Part shown: piece by piece, positions 1-23,926 of the stretch
Position numbering within the stretch: position 1 is the first letter of the stretch
How the letters are laid out: each line of letters opens with the position of its first letter
Assembly: GCA_946902875.1 (NCBI GenBank)
Contig: OX336343.1
Location: forward strand, 9,289,754-9,353,753
Source of the DNA: Nematopogon swammerdamellus
Taxonomy: Eukaryota; Arthropoda; Insecta; Lepidoptera; Adelidae
DNA length: 64,000 bases
Reading direction: 5' to 3'
Program-made: the position numbers and the translations under genes
The notes under the pieces: model-generated
The model's input: only the letters and a program-made list of their open reading frames with translations
The model's database searches: none
What the model was told of the DNA's origin: nothing

Positions 1-600
1 GGTGTCAAATATCGACTACTTTGGTAGCAATATTCCCAGCATGGCTCGCTCCATTGCTCGCTGGGCAACTTTCAACCTTTGGACAACCGAGTCCACGTTT
101 CATACCCGTACCCGGGAGGGCAAACTGGTTATATATACGGATCTTTAAATTTTGCCGAAGTTCAGAATTTTAGGGCTCAGGGCGAATTTTAACTTTTCCG
201 AAGGCAGCTGAACCCAGTTGAATTCATCTCTCCACCTCCTTCAGCAGACCTTGTCTACCAAGCTGCAGAATTTGACCGAGATATACGTACTCTTCAAACT
301 GTTTGATGACTTATCTGTCAATAACGATTTGTCCTCCCGTCATAAGCTTGGTCGCCATGACCTTGGTTTTATCCCGGTTCATCTTCAGACCATTCAAGCG
401 TTTTGAACACATATTCTAATGTGTTTGTGAGGAGCTTGGGTGAGATCACATCCCCCTGCCTTACGCCTATACCAAGGAGGTCGGGATGGGTATTTTCGTG
501 GAGCCTCACAGTCATCGTCGCGGACCGATACGGATTTCGGAGTACCTCCATACCCACCACTTTGTGTGTGATGCGTCGATGCGTGAATTCGAGCCTACCA
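1..600 (-). mobile_element. RTE-like LINE fragment
   Basis: The minus strand around 370-560 encodes reverse-transcriptase residues GVRQGDVISPKL and EYVFKTLEW, typical of RTE-type endonuclease/reverse transcriptases. Frames are broken. It resembles the copy at 12020-13455, so both come from one family. It runs off the left edge of the window. Confidence 0.75.
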
Positions 601-617
601 CCTAGTAAATTAGTAAT

Positions 618-860
618 ATTAGTCAGTCAGTCAGCGTGTAAGCGTCCACTGCTGGACATACGCCTCTCCAATTTTCCTCCGGCCGGGAGTCTTCAGCGAT
701 ACGGAACCACTGCTTTCCGCCAACGTACTTGAGGTTGTTGTCCCACCTGGCAGGTGGTCTTCCCACACTCCGTTTTCCTGTCCACGGCCGCCAGTGTAGG
801 ACACAGTTACACCAACGGTCATCGTCTCTTCGGCTAACGTGCCCAGCCCACTGCCACTTG
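618..860 (-). mobile_element. 3' end piece of the same RTE-like family
   Basis: Begins with (cagt)n followed by gcgtgtaagcgtccactgct, the same boundary found at the left end of the copy at 12020. Only the last few hundred bases of the element are represented. It lies in the last intron of the WASH gene. Confidence 0.6.
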
Positions 861-980
861 AGCTTATATTAGTATTGATTTAATTGTTTGAACTCTAGTC
901 TGATGGAGTTGTGTTCGATGAGCTAGTGCTCGATGTCGGTAGTTGTAAACGTGCTGATGTGTGTGTGTGTGTGTGTGCAG

Positions 981-1181
981 GCGGGTTCGGCGGGGGGCGG
1001 GGACCTGATGGCGGACCTGCACGCCAAGCTGTCGATGCGGCGGAAGGGCATCTCGGGCGCGCCCGCCGACGGCCGCTCCATCATGCACTCGCTGTCGGCC
1101 GCCATCGCCGAGCCGGCCGGCGACGCCTCCGCCTCCTCCGCCCACGACGCCTCCTCCAGCGACAACGACGACTGGGAGTGA
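981..1181 (+). CDS. WASHC1: WASH complex subunit 1, last exon (WH2 + acidic tail)
   Basis: The final coding exon of the WASH nucleation-promoting factor, which activates Arp2/3 on endosomes to make branched actin for cargo sorting. The exon follows a (GT)n-cag acceptor ending at 980 and reads from GCG at 981 to TGA at 1179-1181. Visible: a WH2-type actin-binding segment (GGDLMADLHAKLSMRRKGISG region, residues about 6-26), a small-residue linker rich in Ala/Ser/Asp, and a terminal acidic tail ending DNDDWE. The DDW tryptophan is the Arp2/3 contact in this family. Vertebrate WASH proteins also end with an LM-L-RRKGISG segment and an EDDW tail. The upstream exons lie outside the window. The exon is GC-rich, unlike its surroundings. 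Identification is from recognised family motifs, not from a search. Confidence 0.9.
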   Translation, partial: AGSAGGGDLMADLHAKLSMRRKGISGAPADGRSIMHSLSAAIAEPAGDASASSAHDASSSDNDDWE

Positions 1182-1915
1182 CACCTCTTTCCCATACTTC
1201 CAACCTGCCCACCACCTTCAAACCTCTTAACGAGCTGGGGAGCGCTACAGTCGCCGCTGAAACCACGCACGGCGAGCGTATCTCGCTGTGCGGGGTTTTC
1301 GCGAGGTGAGATGAATTTGGGTCTTTCAAGTACCTACCTTTGGCCCCTCGGCACAACTATTCATTAGAACAAAACAAAACCACACCCACATAATCACCAA
1401 CATAGCGATACAAAATCATTTATAATGAACTTTAATAGATATTAAAGTGGTCGCACATCAGACAACTCTTTAGAGAGGGTTGGATTTAAGGGCGACTTTG
1501 AGCTGAGAAAATGACAATAGACCTGAAAAGGTTTCAATGACAGCGATAGAGTAGGGTCTGTGTGGGTACCGTACAGTTCTACGTGTTGATATACTAACTC
1601 ATCACTCTCATTCTACTGTATCCGTGTAGTGAGTTAATGTGATTGCGTAGTGCCTTGTGTGCCTGAGGTGGAGCAGTTCTGTTTCTCAGCACTGGGCAGG
1701 CGCTATACAGACATTATGTGTGGGTATGTACGTCACAGCTGCACAAATCTGCAAAAATATTCTGAATTATAGGAATTCTTAACGTACTGCCATGGTTAAA
1801 ATCATTCTAATCAAAAAGGGATGATTCTACACCTGAAACTGAACAACTTTTGTTCTACGCCTTTTTATTGTGAGTACTTTTTTTCACTTTCTTCATAAAT
1901 TATAATTAATATATA

Positions 1916-2215
1916 CAGTAGAGTCGCATTAATTCAAACCCCTAAAAACGTAGGGGGTTCGTATATACTTCTCAGGGCCTCGGTCTGTGTGGCTAATGTA
2001 CTTCAAAATCAGTTGTTTCTTCTTTTGATATCTGCCACAGTCATTTTCCTAATCCTGAATTTCTTCGCAATATTTGGTTAGCTTACTCCTCGACCTATTA
2101 TTTTAATCTCTTCCTTTAATAATTTCAGGTCGTGGGTGCGGGGTATTGGGGAATTTCTGATCGGATTACCGCAATCATCATATTAGGCTGTGTTCAGACT
2201 ACCTCGGCTCTACTG
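1916..2215. mobile_element. pogo/Tigger-like MITE (300 bp) with TA target duplication
   Basis: The left end cagtagagtcg and the right end (reverse complement cagtagagccgagg) are imperfect inverted repeats, flanked on both sides by TA. CAGT termini with a TA target fit the pogo branch of Tc1/mariner. No coding sequence inside. Confidence 0.6.
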
Positions 2216-5200
2216 TATATATATTTATATTTCCATATAAAAGTACATGGCAACGATTATTCAGTTTCACATACAGAATAATTTTTCGGTGAAATAAAAT
2301 GTAACACGGTAACAAACATAAAGTGCAGGCATAGGGCACCGTACTAGACATCAGCTACTGTCAGCTGTCAGCTATCGATTAGCCATGGACAAGCCATCGA
2401 TAGAACACCATCTTTAATGCTGAGCTGTATCTTATCTCTACACGAGAAGGGTGGAGGAGGGTCAGTTCAATGTAAGATCATTGAAGTGATTTTCCTCCGT
2501 CTGTAGTAATCTGAAATCCTATTCCCCATTCCAAATAACAAAATAGCACTATTTCAGTGATCATAAATGACCAAATGTGTGAATGCTATAGTTTAGGTGT
2601 ATGTTGATGTTGTCATTTCTGACACCGAACGGAACGCCCCGTACACCTGCATAATGAATCCAGATGCATGTACAATTCGTAGAATGGCTCTCATAACAGA
2701 ATAACGAAGTAGTGTGCCCGCCTTATTAACATGTTCTTCCACAGAGTATAGCTGTTTTCCTCAAACTGTTTTATTTTACTGAACTACACAGAAAAACAGT
2801 AAATTACGTACTCAATGTATGTATGTTACGTATGCTTTTACGGCTAATCCGTGTAGTTATAGCTCTTTTCTTCTTTTACTAATTAAGAATTATACTGCAG
2901 CAGTACTGGCAAAATGATCTCATATTATTACACCGGGAATCAATGCTAACTATTATAATGTATAGTAATTAACTAACCTCTAGCTGTTTGGAATGGGAGA
3001 AGGTGAAATTTTTAAGAAACACATTACTTAGTAGATACCTGCAACAATTTCAGACATAGAGCTGTTATTACAAATCCAATCTCACCGATAATCACAGTTT
3101 CTTAGTCTATCACAATTATTAGTCAAAAATAGTTGACTCATTATTTATTATGTAATAAATAAGTGTATGACTGCATGATAATTTTTGGTAGGACCAATAC
3201 TTGAATATTAATTAAAACTGCAAAAGCATCTAAGTATCAGCCTGGTAAGCTGCATCAATGCATTTTAACGAGATAATATCAGTATAAGTGGTCCAGTGAT
3301 ATTATAACCACAGTGGTTTGTAAACTTACAAACTATCCCCCTTGCCTTGCACACGGCATATCACCAAGCGACAAGGTTCAGTATCATACATCAGATGTTG
3401 AGAGGTGAATACCAACTCAATCCAAAGATGCAGAGCCTTTTCTGACCAACTTACATTCATGAATGAATTCTGACTATGTTACATTCGAGAAATCATAGGC
3501 AAATGATACCTACAAAAATGTATTGTCCTGTATTACGCAAGTCTGTATTGGGCAAATGATCTGCGGGCATGATGTAAAAATTATCTTAAATAAGTGGATT
3601 TCCATACCTACTACTTTCTACTTTAAATATCCATAATCTAGACACACCGCTAGAAAAACGTTGCCGTTAAATGAAGGCGCGAATCTGCAAAATGCCTTCA
3701 TTCGCTCTCAGTAGTTTAGTGACCGCGCCAGTCCCGTGACATGATGTCTAAGTGCAAAAAAACGAAAAAAGTGCGCAGGCCATTTTAGGATCACTTTCAA
3801 TATATCTGAAAATATATTATGTATAAAGTAAGAGCTGACTCTCTTCGACACTTTTTTCACATGATTTTGTGAGAAAATGTGTATCTCTACTTTATAGTAT
3901 TCTTGGTGTAAGCCAAACTTGGTGTAACTAACAAAGCTGAAGTGAATAGAAGTGTATAAAGCTGTGTTCATAACACATTATTAAATGCACATTAATAATG
4001 TGTTATGAACGCATCGGGGCCGCTCAACATTCTGAGCTGCTTTATTATTATAAAAAATTGTGTTTGCCTATAATAATGAATGAGTGAGTGAGTTAGCTTA
4101 TGTTATGTTAGTAATGAAGGAGTCGTATGTACACAATACTGACTGAGCCTGAGCTGTGGGCATGCTTAGCTAAATTATAGGCTGATAGTAATTGAATAAT
4201 TAGTCCACTCAGGCGCCGGCTGCTGTTCCACCGCTTCCCCTCTCGCCTCCGCCATCGCCTTGGACTCTCCTAGCCCCTTGTACATACACAGCCGTGTCTT
4301 GCCTCATCTAGCATAGATGCCAAGCCAGGGCCATTGTCACAAGTTTGTCAGTTAGAATAATATACGCAAGTTACGATGTAAAACTGAGCTAGACGCTGGC
4401 TTGCACTGAAACAAGAGTGCCCTTGTGAGAAAGTCGCTACGTTCAAGCACAACTTCACTCTCAAGAACCCTTTGAACACAGTACTAAGCGCAAATCGCAA
4501 ATAGCTGGAGACCTACAATTTCTGTGGGAATAAAAAAGTGATGATTAAAGTTTCATGTTGTCACTTGTGTGGTCGTAGATTCAGGGACTAACATATTCTT
4601 GATTTAAGTCAAATGGGTAATGTCAATTTCGTGGTGTTTATTGATATTTTGAAAATTATTTGCCATTATAAAGTTATGTAGAGTAAGGATCGTGTGCTAT
4701 TGAGAATGGTCTTATATAAAAAAAAAACTAGATTTTTAAATAAACATATAAATTCAATGAAGTTGATGATCGTAGAGTTTTAGATCTGTTGAACATACTT
4801 ATCAATTTTTAAGGCATATTAAGTAATCTAGTAATAAGGAGGTGATTTATAGTTGTATAAAATATTGCATTTAACTTTTGTACCCTTTTTAATTTTATGT
4901 TTTAATTTACTATAGATATATTATTTATTCTGAAATGCTTTTAGCATAAAATCGATTTCAGAAAAAATCAAGCCTTTAACTAGCAAATTCATTACTAGTG
5001 ATTAAAGTTAATTAACATTTGTGACTTTACTAAATGTTAAAGTGAACATTCGATATTGTAATAGTAGTAGCGCTATGATTTTATTAGTATGAAGACAAAA
5101 CAAACTCACTTATGCAGCTTGTCGGAGATGGACTACATAATATTAACACCGCATGATTCCTTAGCTCATAAGCTAATAAAATGTTTGTTAGCCGTCTTAT

Positions 5201-7501
5201 AGTTTCACATTGTTCAGTATCATACGCAGCAATGTGGGGTGCCAAGATCGCTCTGTCGTACAATAATGATATATTTTTATTTTTGAAATATTGTATGGAA
5301 ATCATATAACTTCTGCTTTTGAAAGAAACTAAACGATTGAGTTCCATATAATAATATTTAAAAAAAAATGAATCATTGCACAACCAAGCGCTCTTGGCCC
5401 TTCGCCTTGCCGCATGAAATCCTGAAAATATGGAAACTATAACTCAGATTAAAAAAATTATAATAAAATTTTTTGTAGTTCATGAAGTAAGGAATCGTGT
5501 GGTGGTAATATTACGCTGTACATCTCAGGCAGCCTGCTAATAAATATTGTGAGTTTTTATAAGTACCAAATTTCAAATTTACAAGACCATGTTTTTGCAG
5601 GATATATCAATTTTGTATTTTTTAGTATAATGGTTCCCACAAGAGTAAGGAGAGGAAAGAAAAGAAGTAAGGAAAGTAACGGAAAGGCCTCAGTTGGGCA
5701 GCGAGTGTGAGGAACTACACTTACTTGTGATGCGTGACGTGAGGGCCGCCCGCTTACGACTTCTACTCGTTTTTATGCTCTGTCCTAAATACCAGTCATG
5801 GAAAAATATATTTGCAGTTTCCATGTTACACATAAATTGTAATGAAAAATAATATAATATTAGGTAGGTACCACTTTTTTGTTTGTGTTTATATAATGTA
5901 TAATGTCGATAATATTGAATGTCTGGTAAATGTCTGCTTTATTTACAGAATCTCATAATAGTTATGGCAGCTGCGTGCATTATGTACATGTGCCGGTGCT
6001 GGTACTTAGATTGAATGATTGTCACATCACGTGATGTGTCGATTGCTCTATATATATAGGTATATATATATTTACTATTTTTATCTATTATTGTTTATTT
6101 ATTTATAAACTTCCAAAACTTTTAAATATTTAGTAGGAGACTTCATTATGAATTTTATATTTATTGATAGGATTTTTTAATGGAATACAGAAATCGTTTT
6201 TACCTTCTGTCTGTATGCTTATAATTTCAATGTCGGAAATGAATTTATATACTTAGGTATATAGATACGCATGTATTTATTGTAATTTGTTTATTGTTTT
6301 GTCCATCCTTTTGTGTACCTATATATTATTGTGAGACTGAATGCTACGATGTATAATTAATTTTGAATGTATTTGATAATCAGTGATATATTTGAATAAA
6401 TGAAACTGTTAATTTTATTCACATATTGTTTTAATAGCTATATCACCTAAACCTTTATCCTTTCCTACAACAATGATAAATCGTAACACCTTTTCTGAAT
6501 ATTTACTCCCGGAGAGACGGGACATCTCAAACCTCAAATTAATATAATATATACCTACCTATCTACTTACTTTGGGTCATTGATCTCTGAGACAGGATTT
6601 GGGAATGATTCAAAACCTGTTTTGGATTCTCAAGTATTAGCTTCCAAGGCTGGAGCAATCTCACAATCTAAGCATTCTATAGAATAAATTAGATTATAGT
6701 CGAAGAAAGAAGTGAGCATAATATTCATTCATTCATTAGTTCTTGGTATTTTATCACTATAGCCATTCATTATTACGTACGTATGCATACGAGAGCGAGC
6801 GTATTTTGGGAAACAACATTTCTTGGAATTCTATAAAGGTGAAAATAGCCACAAATAGGTACAATTTTACGCCGACATCTTTGACCGACAAAAGGCTGGT
6901 CTACACGATTAATTTATAATGTTTTATCATCACATTCAGTCGAATTCTTAGATTCCGCACTCTTTGAGTTAGTAGCGATCAAAAAAAAATGGTAGTGATA
7001 ATCAGTGGTTTTACTCTTTTTGGTGATAATTTTGTGTATTTAAAATTGGAATAAAATAAAACAGTTAGTGACTGCGAACCAAAGAGTATTGTATTTCTGC
7101 GAACCACCCAGCTAAGTTCTACAAGAGCAAGGACATTATTTGTCCTTCTTTGGTCCTTCCTTCTCCAAACTCCTTGTAAAACATCGAAATATCAAAGAAT
7201 ATAAGACCAAAAATATGGCAGAAGTCAGAAGTACAGGTATCCTAGCCAGTAAAAAAATGCAATCAGTAATAGACGTCAAATACACACAGATTATAAAACA
7301 AAAGTAAAAAGAACAAAACAAACAAACACAAACGAAGCGAAACAGTTAGAAAAACCTTTTGTACACTTCTTCAAACAATCTAGCATAAAAGTTACTCTAT
7401 GAATCTAGCCTACTCTACTAGGCATTATCTGGACATATATATTGGTAATCTGTGTTATCTGGTGTCCTGCTGTCTGGCAGGGCAGCAGAGCCTGCAGAGC
7501 T
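2216..7501. other. Intergenic region between WASH and WDR13
   Basis: AT-rich DNA without recognisable coding sequence. Apart from the pogo-like MITE at its left edge and the inverted repeat at 3966-4010 I see no defined element. It must include the WDR13 promoter and 5' UTR; no TATA box or other core element stands out near 7400-7501. Confidence 0.5.
3966..4010. repeat. Near-perfect 18-bp inverted repeat (hairpin)
   Basis: gttcataacacattatta, a 9-base spacer, then its exact reverse complement. It could form a strong hairpin or mark a collapsed MITE. Confidence 0.7.
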
Positions 7502-20119
<12,618 letters not shown>

Positions 20120-20227
20120 AACTTGTACAAACTATCGCAGAGAGAATACTATTCACCACTTAATTAAAGGCAAAAGTTTTTACAGTGAAATTATATGGAG
20201 GTTATAAGTAAAAAATGCTATAACGAA

Positions 20228-20233
20228 AATAAA
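20228..20233 (+). terminator. Candidate WDR13 polyadenylation signal
   Basis: First AATAAA after the WDR13 stop codon, about 110 bases downstream, followed by a G/T-rich stretch. Other AATAAA-like hexamers follow (for example near 20390), so the real cleavage site is uncertain. Confidence 0.35.
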
Positions 20234-22955
20234 AGGTATGTTAAGTGGATTAAAATTTTATTAATTACCTTTCTTCGTTAGAAATACTTTCTTCAACATT
20301 TTGACAATCATAGTGAACACGACTCATGTGACTCACACGGCCGCTCTACGCATTGCACTATAACAACATCCCACTTTATAATAAATACACTTTCAATCCT
20401 ATTAGGTACAACATAATTTGTATGGGAGAAATTTCTTATGAAGTTAGTCGACGATAAAAGTTGCCATAATCTAATTATTAACGAGAATTTAACAAAATGA
20501 ACATGTATTTACAGTGGCTATACATACAACAAAATATACTTTTAATTATAAAAAAGTATTCGGAACAACAAATTAAAATTAATATAAACTTTTAATATTC
20601 AATTTTATGATAACATTAAATAATATTTACAATAAACTCAATTATTTGAACGAAATTGATATGGAAATGATAATAATTGCACAAACATCGAATGATTTAT
20701 GGACGTGTTGTTTGTTGAGTAGAGTAGTCTAGTGGCGCACTCCTCCCACGACAAGCCCTCCCGTTCTCTTCACATTACTTACAATATGGCAAGCGAGGAC
20801 GGATCATCAAATCCCTTCTGAGTAGACGAGAACATGACTCCACCAACAGTGACGGCTTCCAATATTATCGAAACCGAAACCGCTCTGTGGTGGCTTTTGT
20901 ATTATTATTACAACTTACACTTTGTAAAGATTGTGATGAATGATGACCTGCGAGAGATGAGGCAGCGGGCGTCACCACCGCGAGGCTTAACAAATACCTA
21001 TCATCATTATTTTTCCATGAATATTTTATATATGAACTCTTAAGCATATTGTCGTTACATATTACAAAATTTATCTTAAAATCTAAACACATTTAAGTTA
21101 AAATTACGAGTTATTTTCTAGCATGTAATTTGATTTCACAAAATAATATCAGATGGACTTCTGGTATAAAATTGCTATTAAATTTATAGGAATAACCAAA
21201 AACGACACACAATTTAATCAAACTTGATATTATATGATAGTTTCAGTAAAAACTTAAAACTTGTATTCTACTAATGCTCAACAATACCAATAATATAAAG
21301 ATATAAACAGTAACTTGTGAAATATTCTGCGAGAAGGAAAAAGAAGAAATCAACACTAAAATAAAATAAATACAAAACAGCTTCACCCGACATTAACAAC
21401 AACACTGTGCACGTGTCGGCGCGTGTAGCACCGGCCTGCCACCTGCCGGCCGCCACCTTCCACTGAACATCTTACGGTTCAGGTGAGGTGCGTGGAGTAA
21501 TTCCGTACACAAAAACCCTCCAACCTTCAATTCGACAGCCCCTTCCTACACTCCACTTTAAAAAAAAAACTTATTAAATAATATAATTATTAAAAATGTA
21601 TAAAAATCATATCCTTGCAATTCGCTAAATGAACCTGCATTTTATTTTGGGATGCAGTACATAAAAATAACTGACTATTGTTCCAAATGAAACATGATTG
21701 CAGTGAGATAGACTGTAGAGCAAGAGTGAGGAGTGCATGTGGGGGATGTACATTATTATAATTAATTATTTCATAGTATACATAGAGATTTCTTTGTCAG
21801 ATCTATACTGTTTCTGGAAGGACACAGCTTGACTTAATTCAGAACCATTCCATACCTTTGCTCTGTAATTGCTTTGATCAATGTTTGCACTGAACATTTA
21901 AAAAAAAAGTAGTATTGCGATGACTCATTCTGAGTACCACAAGTAAGCGTAGTTCCGCGCACATGATTTCCGCCCATTTCAGTCACCTTTCATTACTGTC
22001 ACACAAATCATAAGATAAACAAGTATAAAAATTCCATACACTGCATATAATTAAATACAGCCTCACAAAGAATTTGTATAAAGATTAGCTAAAAATTATG
22101 GTAAATTGTAACTTGAAGGTATCTCAACTCACAAACTGTTTAGGAATTTGGTCTATATACAGTCATTGCACTAACTTCTTCTCGTTTTTCTGTTCTGTGT
22201 TTGTATTTTATGCAATGTGGTGCGATACGATAGCGCAAACAATGATACAATGGTACACGGTTGAAAGAAGACATGCAAATACAGGTTATAAATATCAAGG
22301 ATTGTAATTTGTAACAAGTTCCCGAGCAGAGTCTGGTTGAAACCGAAAGTAACAAAAGTGCTGAAGAATCGATACAACCTCATCAGATTCACTAGAAGCG
22401 GTTACATACCGAGAGCGGTGAGCGCAATCGCAATAAGGTTCTAATGATAGCAGAACATTTCATCAGTCAACCATCAGTTTGGACCAAGCTCTGATAAACT
22501 GAGTTGTACCAGTGACTAGGTACACTGGTACTTGGACACTGTTATTCATATGTGAAACAGGTGATTTATCAATAACTTCACTCAAACACGGAACTTACAA
22601 CTGCCATGGTCGCAGAGAGAATCTCATTTTAGCATAAAAAAAAAAAATTAACATTAACAATTTCAGAGGTGTCGGTTCAAAGTGTAGAGATAGGATAGAA
22701 AACATGAAACTTTTACTTATCAAATTGACACATTCGAGGTAAGAAACCACAATACACAACACGACGTTCACAAACATTTAGGCCCGAGACTTTACGTTAA
22801 CAACTCACTCAGTTAGTGCTCGCGATGGGAACTGAGAGGACTACCCCTCGCACTACAGACTATCGGGCAGATCAATTGCGCTCATTCATCCACTGTAATA
22901 ATGAAACTCTACTACATATTTGGCTAAGCGGAGGGTGGAGGTAGGAACAAGTCAC
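20234..22955. other. Convergent 3' region between WDR13 and the LMTK-like gene
   Basis: AT-rich non-coding DNA between two convergent genes. No open frame with family signatures. It probably contains the 3' UTR of the LMTK-like transcript (minus strand), because TTTATT words, the reverse of AATAAA, are common here, but no end point can be chosen by eye. Confidence 0.5.
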
Positions 22956-23926
22956 TCAGGTGGCGGTGTGGCTGGGTGGGTTGCGCTCCAGAGTGGTCTT
23001 GGCGCTGCTCTCGATGCCCGAGTCCTCGTCGCCGCTGTCCAGCACCGTGCCCTCACCCTTCACCGCGTCCAGCAGCGCCTTATTGCGAAGCACCGTTGCC
23101 TCCACCCCCGCGCTCACCCCCTCCGCCTCTGCCGACTCCGGGTCGCTCGCTCGCGCCTCGTCACTCAGCACGATAGGCTTGGTGTCGGGCGCGGGGACGA
23201 CCACGCTCGTCTTGCCGAACGTGGAGAAGGTGGGCTCCGGCACCACAACATCGTCATCGTCGTCGAGCGGAAGCGGCACCGCGCGCACCACCGGAGTCTC
23301 GTCGCTCATAACGAGCGGCGTGAGCGAGGGTGCGGGCGAGGATGCAGGATCGCGCGTGCCGCTCGCCGGCGACGCGTCTGTCGGCAGGAAGTTGAAGACG
23401 CGCTGGCCGTGGCGCGACGCTGAGCCGCCGAGGTTGGGAAGGGGCGAGGGGGGCAGGTCGAGCTTGAGGCGGTCGCGCGTGTGGCGCAGTCCGCCGAGCG
23501 CCTCCCAGCAAGGCGAGCTCGGGCTGGGGGACTCACTGGAGCTGGTGCTGCCCTCGGGTGCGCGCAACTTGAGGCGCGAGCGCTCAGCGGCGGCGGGGGA
23601 CGGCGGCGCGGCGTCCGGCGGCTCCTCGTCGAGTGCGCAGCCGGGCGTCACGTCCTCCACGCCCGAGTCGGGTGTGGTGAAGTCGAGAGAGCCGAGGTGC
23701 GGCAGGTGTGTGTGCACGGCGGTGAGCGCGGCGGGGGCTGGTCCCAGCGGCGAGGGCAGCGGGGGGTAGTCGTCGGTGGGGGAGTCGCTACGCTCTAGCG
23801 AGCTGACCGCCTTCAGCGTCGCGTGCAGCCCGGGGAAGAACTGGCTCGTCGTCGACATTATACCGAGACTCTCAAACGGACGGGCCGAGGAGGAAATGAA
23901 GAAGTCCTCGTCCGGCAAGCCGTAGC
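22956..23926 (-). CDS. LMTK-like last exon (stop codon)
   Basis: The acceptor tttttag precedes 23926. The exon encodes YGLPDEDFFISSSARPFESL and about 300 more Ser/Pro/Asp/Glu-rich residues to TGA at 22956-22958. It includes DVTPGCALDEEPPDA and a DDDDDVVVPEP acidic run, with no folded domain. It is strongly GC-rich. Overlapping open frames on the other strand here are by-products of composition. Confidence 0.88.

Noticed and set aside
22920..23798. Long + strand open frames over the last LMTK-like exon
   Set aside because: They are antisense shadows of a GC-rich coding exon; the minus-strand frame has splice and phase support.
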